A stretch of 64,000 nucleotides of DNA from Venturia oleaginea (taxonomy: Eukaryota > Ascomycota > Dothideomycetes > Venturiales > Venturiaceae). The notes under the pieces were generated by a model. It had not been told where the DNA came from and did no database searches. It was given only the letters and a program-made list of their open reading frames with translations. This document shows positions 44,025 through 55,510 of the stretch, piece by piece. How positions within the stretch are numbered: the stretch's first letter is position 1; each line of letters starts with the position of its first letter. The DNA lies in the NCBI GenBank assembly GCA_013176395.1, contig JABMLP010000025.1, positions 558,001-622,000 on the forward strand, read 5' to 3'. Position numbers and translations under genes: made by a program.

Positions 44025-46465
44025 TCAATAAGAAGTTGTGGGACTCGTGGAAAAGTAATCAGAGAACAGTCTTGGATCGCTGTAGTCATCCGTGTAAGCC
44101 TCTTCCTCTGCTAGTCGAGGTCGTTTCTTGGACGGTGGTAGAGGACCAAAGCGTTGGAAAGAGTCGAAGAAGAAATCGGGAATAGTTGGAGTCATTGTTC
44201 CAGGTGATAAATTGGCACCCATTCCCGTTATGGAAGTAGTTTTGGACAGAGGTGGAGTGGAATATGCAGAGCCTGACATGAGCAAGGAGAAATCGGCCAA
44301 TTCTTGTGGGTCAGTAAACACGTCCCGTCCGTTGGCGGGGCTCTGAGAGTAGCTTTGGTACAGTGCAGGAGGAGAGGATTGAAAGGTATGGGGCTCCTTT
44401 ACTAACTTGACGACCTCCAAGAGTCTGGTGAAAGCGCGGCCGACTTTCCTGGTTTGATTTGCCGCCTGTGTTTTAGTTTCAAGCTCTTGATAGATCGCAG
44501 CAACCGCAGAGAGGAGTGAAATGTCCTCCCTTGATTCGTCATTTAGCGCCCTAGAGCGTAGAATGTTCTTTACCAACAGGAAAAAGGCCGGGATCGGAAA
44601 AACTTCTGGTAAATCGTGCAAGCAGAGATGATTTGATCCGCCAACATCGCTTTTCTTGATGGCTCCCGCAGAATTCTTTTGGGCATGCTTTTTTTTCGAT
44701 GAATGAGCCCCAGCAATTTTCCCCAGAGATTTCGAGGGGCTTCTGGTGAGCGGTAGGGTCTCGAGCTTGTGAATGGTGTCTTGGTCATGTTTTCCAAATG
44801 AAATCAGCAAAAGCAAACATGAGGCTCTGGCGTCTATCAATGATCGGGCGATGATGACTGGATCGGTGCTTTTTGCGAATACAGTAATCCTAGCAGCAAG
44901 GAATTCGAGCTGGAGATCGAGTACAGTGCCATCCTTCCAAGAGCCATTGAAAATTTCGTTGTCACAAGCCCATCGCTCCAGGCTCTGCTCTACTCGGGAT
45001 ATGGAACTCGTTCGTCTTGTATGGGATTTTCGACGTGATTCGGCTGAGTGGGATAGTCTGTAGATTTCTTCCTGTAGACGAGCGAGCTGAAGGCGGGTAG
45101 CGCATTTAAGGTCAGGGAATCCAGTTTCCGAAATTTCCGGAGCCAAATTACAGTCGAAGCTTGGTAACCAGCATATTGAGCCACGAGAGATCGAGAAACT
45201 TTTATCTCGGAGGTACAAAGATATGAATACCTTGAATCTCTCCTGCGTTTCGTCAGGGTCAACGCCATCCGAAGCAGTGCGTAGCTGATGGAGGCCAATG
45301 GTTCGGGAGAGGACGCATGCTTGCGCAAAGATAGACTCCGAATATCCTGGAGGATAGTACCTCTGGGCTGCAAGGCTCTGTGACATCATCAGTCTAGAAT
45401 ACCAAGTGGAGAGTTGACGGAGAGACTCACAAGCAGTGCCAATGCCTGGCAATTGATGAGACGAGGAGCCATAAGTAAATTTGGGTTGCTGAGAGCTGTA
45501 CGGACGGTCGTGAGAAATGGCATTGCGAATTGAGAACGTATCAGCGGATCGTTACTCTGGGATGAAATCTCACTCCCTAGTACTAAAAGGATAATGGTGT
45601 TGAACGTAATAGCCCATGGCTCATCACTCCGAGTGAATGGCCGGCTGTATATTTCTTCCACAACTGTAGAGAAATGAGATTGGACGAAAAGGTCTGTAGT
45701 GTGATCTGCATGCTGGAAAAATTGAGCTTGCACCATCAACAGGAACTGCTTTGGAGGAAGACGGATCGAGGCTTGATTTGTGTCGATGTCGAAAGGTTCT
45801 TCTAGACCAGCCTCGAGACACATTTGAGTCAGTGTGTCTTTCAGCGCTTCCGTTGCTTGGGTGTGTTCCTGGAGGACATGCGGACTCTCTCCCTCTGAGC
45901 TTTGTTCCTGGAGAACCATGTCTGAGAACTGACTGCACAGCGCAAACACTGTTGCAGGGCCGTGGTAACGATCTGTGAGATCTCCTTGACTCCTTATAAT
46001 ATGCCGATCGGTTGGCGGTGGAGAAGTCTCTAGGATCTCGGTGAAGTGATCGTCGTCCATGAAGACCGAGGGTGTTTCATCCTCTTCGGGCCGCTCTACA
46101 ACAGATCGTTGGCTGCCATTTGCCTTCAATAGCATAGCCAGATTTGAAAGTTCGCCTTCGATGCTTCCTAATCTGCCTTCGAGATCCCCGACATTATTGC
46201 AAAGGAGCTTGATGTGGTTCACTCTCTTCTCTGGTGTCGTATACGAGCAGCCTACCTTATCGCGCGTACAGTTGGTGCAACATGGCCGCTCTCTTCCGCA
46301 TCGAATCTTGCGGTCACGACAGCGAGTGCAGGCTCGATCGTTAGTCGAGGATGACTGGTTCTGATCAGCTCATGTTGTCAAAGACTGTAATGACCTGAGA
46401 CGTACCTTCTCCGTGTTTGGTTTTCTTTTCCTTTGATAGTCTCTGTCTGAGCCTGAATCACTCAT
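44025..46465 (-). CDS. Zn2Cys6 transcription factor, likely cluster regulator
   Basis: Exons are 46465-46406, 46360-45431 and 45377-44025; introns of 45 and 53 nt keep phase; 780 residues. The binuclear zinc cluster is complete: CTRCRDRKIRC, then GRERPCCTNCTRDKVGC, spacing Cx2Cx6Cx6Cx2Cx6C. A short linker and a coiled coil (VGDLEGRLGSIEGELSNLAML) should mediate dimerisation. The middle-homology region typical of fungal_trans domains includes YYPPGYSESIFAQACVLSRTIGLHQL and LYLRDKSFSISRGSICWLPSFDC. The C-terminus is Ser/Pro-rich with KKRPR and acidic aromatics, a plausible activation region. It lies between the monooxygenase and the methyltransferase, so pathway-specific control is likely. No shared motif was seen upstream of it. 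Confidence 0.92.
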
Positions 46466-48085
46466 CTCTCTTGTGCCTCGGACTGTGAAGAACCAAAAGA
46501 AATTTGGAAGAGAGAGAGACTGTGAAGATAATTGGAGGTGTATACAAGGATTCTAGGTGACTCATGCCGTGGTTACTTTATCAGAAATTAGGTTGATCCT
46601 GGGGTTTCTTTAAGTAAGTCATACCATGGACTACCTGCATGCTGGCAGCAGCTCTGTATGGTGATGGCAAAGGTAGCGCATGCATCTTCTGACATGCATG
46701 AGATGGTCAGTGGCTGTCTGGATCCAAGAGAGTCTTGCTTTTGAGATCGGCATGTCGCTCTACGAGCTGCTCTGAACCGTTCGATGCATTCTGGGCAGAT
46801 TAGCCGCTCAATTTCAGGTCTTACTCCTAGTATGAGATTAGCTGAAGAGGTAAGCTAAGGTAGAGGTTAAGGTTGATAGGCCAGGGCTAGCTATAGTTCT
46901 GCCTAGCAGGGGAAGGTGGAGTCTTTCGGAAGATCGACGTTTAGATATAGACCGAAACTGATGAAAGCTTGATGGAAGAGGAGCTCGGCCTATACCTGGT
47001 GCCGATCTTCTTCCCCATGAACGAGGAACATGAACGGAGAACAGTCCATTACTGTATCTTATAATGTGTCTTGCAGAATCTTGACACAAAAGGCCCTTTG
47101 CTCGAGTTACGGCGGACGGCCATGGTAGGCTCTCTCCCTGTACCAAACAAAGCAATTGCAATGTGATTTCTTCAACGGAAAGCAGGATACAAAGAGCATG
47201 TGATGTTCTTGTGGCCCATACGCATGGGTCGCAGTAAGGGCCATTCCACTGCAGTACATCTGAAGTTGGGAGACACTGAAGTGGCGGATAGGGATCCAGC
47301 TGTGTGGGGGCGGCTGCAGGCAAGAAAAGGTCGAGATAGGTCTAGAGGCAGTTTGAGCATCAGGCTGAGTGAGAAGTGGAAATTGGGGTACTAAGGTATC
47401 AATAATGGAGAAGGAGGTGATGGACGGAAGAGATCGTCGTCGGGAATCGGGAACTTGACGCGGAAAGCCGGGGCGTACCTCCGTACCATTTCAGATGACT
47501 AAGATTTTAGCTCCTTACTAGCCGCGAGCCCGAGACGCTGCGTGGCTGGTGGCTGGTCGCTGGTCGCTGGTCGCTGGTCGCTGTCCCGCTGTCCCGCTGT
47601 CTCCCGCGTATTGTAACCCCCGCCAACCTCCAGCATCTCACTTTTACAACTTTCCATACATATGCCGCTACTGGTACAGCCTCAGCTCCCACTGTGTCTG
47701 TCCACTGTGCTGGGAGTGATGGACACCCTCTCGGCCAAAGAGATGACCCGGCTTTGAGCCGCTTCAACACCAGCAGGGTACACCCATTGCACTCCAAGGT
47801 GTGGATCAATCGTGCTATATCTCACGGTGCTCTCATCACGCTGTTGTTAGCATCTACGCAATTGATAAGGGTGATGCTATCCTACCATCCTGCAGCTGTT
47901 CTTCGGCTTCCGGTACGCGTTCGGTGGGCGAAGGCTGGTTGGGAGAATGGTAATCAGTCTACACCTTTTTTTTCGCTGGCCACACAAAATGCCCGTCGGC
48001 CGAAATTCTCACTCGATTATGGCATATATGGTGATAACAAGGGCCCCTTCCAGTGGGACCAGGAACAAAACACGAGTGCGACAAA
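46466..48085. other. Divergent promoter region, regulator and methyltransferase
   Basis: 1.6 kb. Long open frames (46838-47323 minus; 47694-48206 plus) show no domains and are probably chance. No exact copy of the cluster motif; partial forms TTCGGTGGGCGAA near 47919 and TCGGCCGAAA near 47996 exist. Confidence 0.4.
47540..47606. repeat. Short tandem repeat, CGCTGGT then CGCTGTCC units
   Basis: About five GCTGGT(G/C) units followed by three CGCTGTCC-like units, in the region upstream of the methyltransferase. Confidence 0.75.
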
Positions 48086-49709
48086 ATGGCAACCCAACTG
48101 TCGAGCCCTGCCACTGGAATCTTATCCGTCGCCCAGGAGATTTTTGGCGAAACCTACCTTCTTTCCCAATGGCTCAAGGTCAACTCTATCAACGAGCCCT
48201 GCCTGACTGCCGGCTCGAAATCGGAATTATGGACCTCAAAATCACACGAGGTTGAGCAAGCCAAGTCAAACATTATTGGGCTGGCCAATAGGTTAACCAA
48301 ATTGGTACACGGACCTCACGATTTCTTGCACGAATTTATTTCGCCCAATTGGGATCTCGGTGCACTGAATGCTTTGCTCGAATTCGGCATACTTGAAATG
48401 ATTCCACTTGACTCGGGAACAGGAGTCCATGTATCCATTTTAGCTGCGCAGTCAGGCCTACCCGAGAACAAGCTTCTTCGCATCCTCCGTTTAGCATCCT
48501 GCGAAGACATTGTGGAGGAAGTTTCCCTGGCAACGTTTCGTCACACCGCAATTTCTGAGGAACTTGTAAAGGACAACAAGTTTAGAGCTTTCATAGGCTT
48601 CCAGTATGTCCATCATCCTTCCTGAAGCAGTTTTGGACACATCATCAAGCTGACCACCTAGATTGTTCGAAACACGTATTGGAAGTACCAATCTGGCCGA
48701 CTCGTTGCGGTCCAAACCCAACGGATACCAAGATGGGAAATCAGCGTTCAAGCATGCGTATGTTTTTTTCTTCTTTTCCATTCTGTTCCCCACATCATGA
48801 TACTTCTGCCTTCCGTATTGGCGACTATGTCAACTTCACCAAACACGGATTTAGATAGCAGGATGTTTGTCCATTGCTTCCTTTGCTGGACACACATGCA
48901 CCTGAACTAATGCTCTTTTAGCCAGGGCTCTTCGCTATACGACTGGCACAGAATACACGCAGACAAAGGAGCTCGATTCGACCAAGCCATGCAGAGCGTG
49001 GCTCAAGGATATGATCCCGGAAACGCACTCTTTTCTCAGTGGTTTAACTCGCACAAGAGCGCTGATCGAAACCTCGTGGTCAACATAGGCGGTGGGAAAA
49101 GTCAAATTTGGCCCGTTCTTGCTGAGAACTTCCCGACACTGAGGATCGAAGTTCGGGATGCGTCTCAGGAATTGCTCACTCAACGACAAGACAACATGGC
49201 GCCACAATTTAAAGGGCACGTCACGTTCAGGCAGCATGATCTGTACGCAACGCAGCCGCCCGAAGATGCAGCTCAAGTGTATGCCTACGTCATGTGGAAT
49301 GTGTGCTGGAACCTTGACGATGCCAATTGCATTAAGCTACTGCAAACTTTCATACCAGTTCTGGAAGGATCCCTGTCAACTGTCCTGCTGGTCAACGAGG
49401 GAATGTCCCCTCCAGTTGGGATGTTTGAACAGCACATCGACCATGCCTATCGTCGACGTGATGTTACAGCGATGACAATGCACAACACGAAGCTGAGGAG
49501 CGAGGAGGAGTGGAGGAGTCTTTTCAACGAGGCATCGCCATATTTCAAGGTACGCACCGCTCTCCTCAACTTACTAAAATGCTCTTCGGGAAATGCCATT
49601 TGCTAACCAGCCGCATTAGGTCGACCTCGAAACAGCGGCTACGAGCCACACATACAAAGGACTGTGGCAAGTTCGTTGGGCACAAGGTGGTTTCACCAAC
49701 GGGCATTAG
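48086..49709 (+). CDS. SAM-dependent O-methyltransferase (family 2), AurJ-like
   Basis: Enzyme that methylates phenolic hydroxyls of polyketides. Exons are 48086-48603, 48662-48757, 48922-49549 and 49620-49709; introns of 58, 164 and 70 nt; 443 residues. The N-terminal dimerisation/winged-helix part includes LGALNALLEFGILEMIPLD and FRHTAISEELVKDN. The SAM site is LVVNIGGGKSQIWPVLAENFP, where VVDVGGGxG is usual, so the Asp is Asn and the last Gly is Ser. The acidic loop (LRIEVRDAS) and the late RRRDVTAMTMHNTKLRSEEEWRSLF match the family. Intron 2 (164 nt) is longer than average but gives the best join (SAFKHA-QGSSLYDW). Transcribed away from the regulator. Confidence 0.87.
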
Positions 49710-51306
49710 TAGGTCTGCACATGGCTCAGAAAAGGGTTTCGGTCGCTCTTTTTCCTCGTGGCTGGCTGATTATCATCCGCACATACTTTCCTTGGCACTG
49801 AACATGCTCGCATCACTATGCTAAGCAAGCACGATACGCGCATCTGATTAGAAAATCAATGTAAACAACAAAGATCATCCCTGAACAGTCCCCAAACCGG
49901 AAACTGTAGACAAAAGCACGTTTTTTCGCCACACGGAGATGGGCCGATTGTTGAAGCCTCGATCTACAAAGTTATCCCGTCGCCTTTCCCGGGCCCGGGT
50001 AGCTGGGAACTAAGAGGCGGTACGTGGCGGTGGCCTCACACCGCGATCTCCCCGCCTGCATCGGGCTAATCAGATAAGAAAGAGCCACTGAGAGCGGGCC
50101 CGTTGGGGCCCACGGGGTAGCGCCTATAAACACTTTCCACGTTACTCCCTCCTGTCGGTGGTTAATCAAAGGATTTGTGCATTAGCGCTGTGATTAACCA
50201 CCGACACCTGCAGGAGGGGTATATTGGACCTTTGGAGGTTCATCGCTTTAATGTGTGATGCATCGGTCGGTACTAGGTACCAGCGCGCCCAAGGACGATT
50301 TTCAACGAGTATGATTGGTATCGATTGGTTGGTGAATTGATCGGCATGTAAATCTCAAGATCCGATCTTACTAATTGGTGAGTTAGCCTTGCTAGAGAGC
50401 TGTTGTTATTCGTTGTTGAAATCGACCTGAGGCGCGCTATAACTCGTCGGAGGTCACCTAGCTTGTAAAGGTAACATCTATCTACACTCATCTCCATTGA
50501 GACGTGTTTGCTCCTACCTCCGGAGAAGCGCTTCCTCACAAAGCCTACCTAGATGCCACTTTGGCGCCATGATTAGGTTGGGAGTACTTGATACTGATAC
50601 CAAGGCGATGACATATGTGGAGGAAACTCTATATGACAAAGGCACGGCAATACACTTGGCTTGTGATTCATTCTACGTCTATGCGATTACTTTTAGTACA
50701 AGTGTAACTTGGGATTGGTATCGATTCTTTTTCTTAGCGGCTGATCTGTATGAACTGGATCGGTGGAGGTCTTATCGGTATCGGTATCGATATTGCGACT
50801 TGAATCTGAGGTACATATGAACCTTTGAGAAAGGCAAGATACAAAAGAATGGCGGAGATCAGTCCTTTTTGTTGTAATCGCTAAATCGATCTTTCATGGC
50901 AATTTTTTCCAAATTCTTAATTTGTATATGTGTACATGATACACATTTTGACATCTGCTCTCTTCCCGAATCATGTTCTTTCTGTTCAACTTTGCCAATT
51001 TCATTCTCGCTCTGCTTGGCTGTGGGAGAGTTGTGGATAACAAATAGACTTCGTTATCCAGATATATTATGCACCGTTCCATGGTAACCGGCCACTGTTT
51101 TCGAATCAAAAGCTTCCAAAAGGGCAAAGAAATTAAATCGTTAGAGCCGCGAATTACAAAGTGACACTCAACACTGACGTCTGTCTCATTTCCTAGTATG
51201 TTTGGTACCCTTTCCCAAACAGGTTGTTGGATAATACTGAAGAAGATGAAGTCTAAGAATTATAATTTCAAGATGACACCTTCACGATTTGTTTACACGG
51301 GACAAA
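49710..51306. other. Intergenic region between methyltransferase and SDR
   Basis: About 1.6 kb with no supported gene; contains the hairpin at 50154-50205. Open frames (for example 50497-50820) have no recognisable product. Confidence 0.4.
50154..50205. repeat. 15-bp inverted repeat (hairpin)
   Basis: GTCGGTGGTTAATCA at 50154-50168 and its exact reverse complement at 50191-50205, with a 22-nt loop. Could be a dimeric protein site or an RNA hairpin. Confidence 0.7.
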
Positions 51307-52333
51307 CTAGCCTTGCATCTCAATCCCACCAGTACCCTAGAAAACCAGTCAGCACAAAACCACGATGAAGAAAAAGGTACGACTTACATGCATAACTTCT
51401 CCCGTGAAGTAACTACCCATCGGACTGGCCAAGAACACGTACGCCACGGCAATCTCAACCGGCATTCCCACCCTCCCCAACGGCACGCCCTCCTTCAAAC
51501 TCGCCATATCCTCCTCAGTGGCTCCTTTGGTCGCAGGCTGCAACGGCGTCCAAAACTTCCCCGGCGCAACCGCATTAACCCTGATCCCATTCTTCGCCTG
51601 CTGCTGCGCCAAACTCCTCGTAAACGTCGCGATAGCACCTTTCGTAGCCGAGTAATCAACCGCTTGTGGATTTCCCATGTATCCCGCAATCGAGCAGGAA
51701 TTGATAATACTGCTTCCCCTCTTCATATGTGGAAGAGCGAATTTCACCATGGCGAATATGGAGAGGATGTTTGTGCGGAATGTTTTTTCGACGACGGAGA
51801 GATCAATGTCTTTGATGTCGTTGACGAATTCTTGCATGGCGGAGTTGTTTACTAGAACGCTGATTTTTCCAAAGGCTTTCAGGTGGGAATCGATGGCTTT
51901 CTTGCAATTTTCTTCGGATGTAATGTCAAGTGGGAGTAAGTTGGCTTTGCGACCGGCGGCTTCAATGGCCTTTTTGGTGGCTTGGGCGTCTTCTTCTTCT
52001 TCGGGCAAATATACGAATGAGATGTCTGCGCCTTCGCGAGCCATGAGGATGGCGACGGAGCGGCCGATACCTGTGACACAAATCAGATCAAGTAGGAACA
52101 ACTTTTGAACAAAAAGATGAGCTACCTGAATCGGCACCCGTGATCAAGACTGCTTTATCCTTCAACAATCCACGGCCTTCGTATTCCTTGAGCTGTGGCT
52201 TTTCTCCCGAGTCATCAAAGTATTCGAGTTGAGTCCAATTCGCAGCTGGTTCCATCTTTTTTTCAAGACCTTTGCTCCCTGTTTGGGATTGGGGCTTGAC
52301 ATCCCATTGGAAGGCTGTAATTGGTTTTGACAT
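51307..52333 (-). CDS. Short-chain dehydrogenase/reductase
   Basis: NAD(P)-dependent oxidoreductase with the extended N-terminus typical of YhdF/glucose-dehydrogenase-like SDRs. Exons are 52333-52126, 52070-51388 and 51336-51307; introns of 55 and 51 nt; 306 residues. The cofactor loop ITGADSGIGRSVAILM is completed across intron 1. Also seen: LVNNSAMQEFV, catalytic SCSIAGY..DYSATKGAIATFT (Ser, YxxxK), and AVAPGKFWTPLQPA. The final exon encodes only GTGGIEMQG before the stop. It lies 1.6 kb beyond the methyltransferase; whether it belongs to the cluster is open, as no shared motif was seen upstream. Confidence 0.93.
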
Positions 52334-52779
52334 AGTCGCTGTTGGTTTGGGAAAGAATTTATTTTACATGGTTAAATAGATGGATAGGAAATCAAGCTGA
52401 TAGACGAGTATATACTGAGATTGATTTTGAAGAGCAGGGTGTGCTTGGCGTTGTAAATACTGATGTAATGATGGAGAAACACGTCACTGTTGAACGAGGG
52501 CCCCTGACAAAGTCTCCCACAACACAGTTCTTGGTCGAGACCATCATCGTCGTTGCGCCTCAATCACTCAAAACATCGTCGCAATGACAATGGCTTTGGT
52601 ATTACTGTGGCGCATGCGCGTTGTTTTGAGCCCGCTGGCGTAGTTTTGAATATCGTTAATCATTAGATTCAATCCCAGAATTCGTCTTGGTTCTCCAGAT
52701 TCCGAGACTTGATACCATTCACTTCACCATGCTCTTCATTTTTCACATTTTGTGCATTCTTCCTCACCTTCTCTCTCCC
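52334..52779. other. Intergenic region
   Basis: SDR promoter and TFIIIC gene 3' flank. Nothing else seen. Confidence 0.45.
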
Positions 52780-55140
52780 TTATACACCCAAGTCCTCGAC
52801 AAACACCAAGCCACTTCCCATTCCCGCTGCAGCCCAGGTTCCTGCGCTCAAATTAGGGTTCCAACACACTTGCGTAACCGCCGTCTTCTCATCATAGGTT
52901 GTTTGAAAGATAACGCCCTCTTTTGTCACATTGGCTTTACTGTCCGGACCGAGTTCGGTCTTCTTAATTTTGAGGCCCGAGGTTATGCGGATGAGAGGTG
53001 CCGAGAGAATGGCTGGTGTCGGTTTTGCTGGTAGTGGCGGTGCTGATATGGCAGCATACGAGGATTGGTATTGATGTCTTGATGCCGGAGTAGGTGCCAG
53101 TGCGTCGGTCATTTCGATATCATTTGTCGCTGGTGCTGCCGTCATGGGTTGCAGTGATGGTGTATCGGCCATTTCAGTAACTTCTGTCTCCTGTGCCGTT
53201 GTAACAGGCTGGGGCAATGCCCTTCTCCATTGATGCCAGAACCATACCTGTTCATAGGGTGTATTTTTGGCATCTCTCATTCTCCTCATTGGTTGCAAGA
53301 CCCGTACTTTCCCGTCGACACCACCGACTAGAATACTAGCGTGAAGCGTGCTCGTCGCTAGGTCTCCGACAAGAGCAGACGTTCTCCCAATAGTATGATT
53401 CTTGTAGAAGACACGAGGGAGCATGGCCTTTAAGTCAAAGCTTTCATCTGGTGAGATGACAGCCTGGATCTGCTCGTGCCATGCAAGTGGAGCTTGGGCA
53501 ACACGAGCACGCTGAGCAGGGATAGCATCGATATTTGGAGATCGAAGATCTGTCATGCAGATGAAACCATCCATGCTGTTTGTTATGAGAATATGCGGGC
53601 GAGATGGATAGCAGGATGTCAGTGAAAGTATGTAGCTTCCATGTAAAGCCTCAAAGAACCATGGTCTTGGGTTTCTGGGTGGGGTTTGAGTCGTTTGCTT
53701 ACTTATCTGAGCGATGTCCCAGATTGCAACATAGCCATTTGCGCAACCAACAGCTATGGAACTCGAGGACAGCCAGGTAATACAGGTGCATATTGTGTTT
53801 GGTGGCTTAGATTCGAATGCTGCTCTGGAGATGCAGATGTACTGAGTCTCGTGAGGTTTGCCTTTCGGTATTTGCAGGTCAAGTATCCTGACTCTTCCAT
53901 CGTCCCAAACGCCCGCAAGCAGTCCCAATTGGACGTCGCTGATGTTCTGTTGAACTCTTGTTGGTAGTGGACACCACTTCATTTTCTTGACCATTCCCCA
54001 GTCAAATGAGAAAACTGCACGCAGCCACGGTTTTTTAGAGTAGTCAATGGCAGCACTCTCATTTCGCAGAGTTGGTAAGGAGGCGAACTCCCACACCTGG
54101 AGATGCGCACCGTACGAGGATTCAGAGTAAGCATATGACTCCGTTGTTACGCGTGGTTTGTTCTCCGGGACAACTGTGACTGCCAGATACTGATGACAAC
54201 CATGCTGGTTTGGAACCCACTCCAAGCACTGGACTCTGCCCCCCGCAGCGCAAACCCACGATTGTTTGTCTTTGCGGCCAGAAGCATTGATCCATGCATC
54301 GCCTGTGTTCACAGCTTCACCAGGTTTTAGTTCTGTGAATAGCTTTGGCTGCTGATAAGGACCCATAAGTAATGAATCACTAGGACTCAGAGGTTGCTCG
54401 AAATCTTTGCAACCTTGATCAACATACAGCATTCCAATTCCCTGGTGGGTTTGGAAGTAGTCGCGGCCGCCTTGGTCGTGATACCACTCCCAACCTTGCT
54501 TCATCTCCCTCTGCTGTTGTTCTTCGGGGTAAAAAAAGCTTTGATGCAGTCCGCCTGAACCATCTTTCCTGGTCTTTCGTGAGGGTAAAGTGACATCGTT
54601 TAACCACCTATCTCTGGTCTGGACGTGGGCAACCAGATCCTCTTCCCCCGGTCCAATGGTTTGCATGACTCGCAGCTCTTTGCCCTTTTTGGTGAAGGTC
54701 TCTGGGATTCCTCTTGTGACGCGACCACGGCGAGCAAGTCCGAGTTGGCCAGCCTTTTGTCCCTCTGTGCTGAAAGCTGGGAGGGCGTGTATCTCGGATT
54801 CATCAATAAGTCTCGTTCTACGTTGCTGTTTTTTCCCAATGGCATCGAAGTCCAATATGGCATCGATCTCGGTGTTGTTGGAATTACGGCGTGTTCGCTC
54901 TTCGTCTGAACTGTTGACCAAGTCTCTTCCAGAAAGGACATCGTCAACATCCTCAACGGCTTCCTCGACGATTGCAGCAGGTACTTCAGGGTCCTTGGCA
55001 TTATCGACTGTCTCATCTGATTCAGTGTCGGAGCCAGAATCCGATGAGGCCACAACGAGGTCTTTGATGGCATGGAAAGCATCGTCAGTATATTTCTTGA
55101 CGGCCGCAGCAGCGCGACGTGGAGTCCTGCCGGGAGCCAT
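52780..55140 (-). CDS. TFIIIC WD40 subunit (Tfc6/Sfc6/GTF3C2 type)
   Basis: Subunit of the RNA polymerase III initiation factor that binds the B box of tRNA genes. Single exon of 786 residues from ATG 55140. The N-terminal ~150 residues are acidic and disordered (SSDSGSDTESDETVDNAKD). The rest forms a beta-propeller with weak WD repeats: HLQVWEFASLP, LAGVWDDGRVRILDLQIPKG, ITWLSSSSIAVGCANGYVAIWD, ILITNSMDGFICMTDLR, ILVGGVDGKVRVLQP. The overall pattern, including WVCAAGGRVQCLEWVPNQ, fits the TFIIIC 90-kDa-type subunit. It shares a 370-bp divergent promoter with the RING-CH gene. Confidence 0.8.
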   Translation of the reverse strand: MAPGRTPRRAAAAVKKYTDDAFHAIKDLVVASSDSGSDTESDETVDNAKDPEVPAAIVEEAVEDVDDVLSGRDLVNSSDEERTRRNSNNTEIDAILDFDAIGKKQQRRTRLIDESEIHALPAFSTEGQKAGQLGLARRGRVTRGIPETFTKKGKELRVMQTIGPGEEDLVAHVQTRDRWLNDVTLPSRKTRKDGSGGLHQSFFYPEEQQQREMKQGWEWYHDQGGRDYFQTHQGIGMLYVDQGCKDFEQPLSPSDSLLMGPYQQPKLFTELKPGEAVNTGDAWINASGRKDKQSWVCAAGGRVQCLEWVPNQHGCHQYLAVTVVPENKPRVTTESYAYSESSYGAHLQVWEFASLPTLRNESAAIDYSKKPWLRAVFSFDWGMVKKMKWCPLPTRVQQNISDVQLGLLAGVWDDGRVRILDLQIPKGKPHETQYICISRAAFESKPPNTICTCITWLSSSSIAVGCANGYVAIWDIAQISKQTTQTPPRNPRPWFFEALHGSYILSLTSCYPSRPHILITNSMDGFICMTDLRSPNIDAIPAQRARVAQAPLAWHEQIQAVISPDESFDLKAMLPRVFYKNHTIGRTSALVGDLATSTLHASILVGGVDGKVRVLQPMRRMRDAKNTPYEQVWFWHQWRRALPQPVTTAQETEVTEMADTPSLQPMTAAPATNDIEMTDALAPTPASRHQYQSSYAAISAPPLPAKPTPAILSAPLIRITSGLKIKKTELGPDSKANVTKEGVIFQTTYDEKTAVTQVCWNPNLSAGTWAAAGMGSGLVFVEDLGV

Positions 55141-55510
55141 GTTCCGAGATGGGTGAGATGATGATTGTGTGAAGAGAAGTAAAGAAAAGTTTGGGTAGAT
55201 TTTCAAATGATGTCCATGATTCCTGGTCGACGAAGCTATTCCACCACGGCGACGCTGAGTATTATGGAGACACGCTATGGCCTCGTCAATAATTTCCCCC
55301 TGAATTACGCGTTGTCCAAGGCCCTGATGACGATGGTGAGGTTTGGCACATGGTGTTGAGTTTTCTACTGTCGTGATCACTCTCGGAACAGTGCTTGAGT
55401 ATCAAGCCGCGGGAACAATTGAATCGTCGTTGTCTGTCAAATCACGGCAAACAGACCACCACTAGACAAAAACATCGTTGACATTCTACTCCCTCTGCCT
55501 CGACACAATC
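55141..55510. other. Divergent promoter, TFIIIC subunit and RING-CH gene
   Basis: 370 bp; no gene. An upstream minus-strand extension of the TFIIIC frame uses only a GTG start and is ignored. Confidence 0.5.

Noticed and set aside
46838..47323. 161-codon minus-strand frame
   Set aside because: No domain, Ser/Leu-rich random look, in a promoter region.
47694..48206. 170-codon plus-strand frame upstream of the methyltransferase
   Set aside because: Overlaps the true methyltransferase start in another frame and shows no domain.
29589..49709. Bikaverin or fusarubin cluster
   Set aside because: An EthD protein plus TE-type PKS fits naphthopyrone pathways better; fusarubin synthase ends in a reductase domain, and a bikaverin NmrA-like regulator was not seen.
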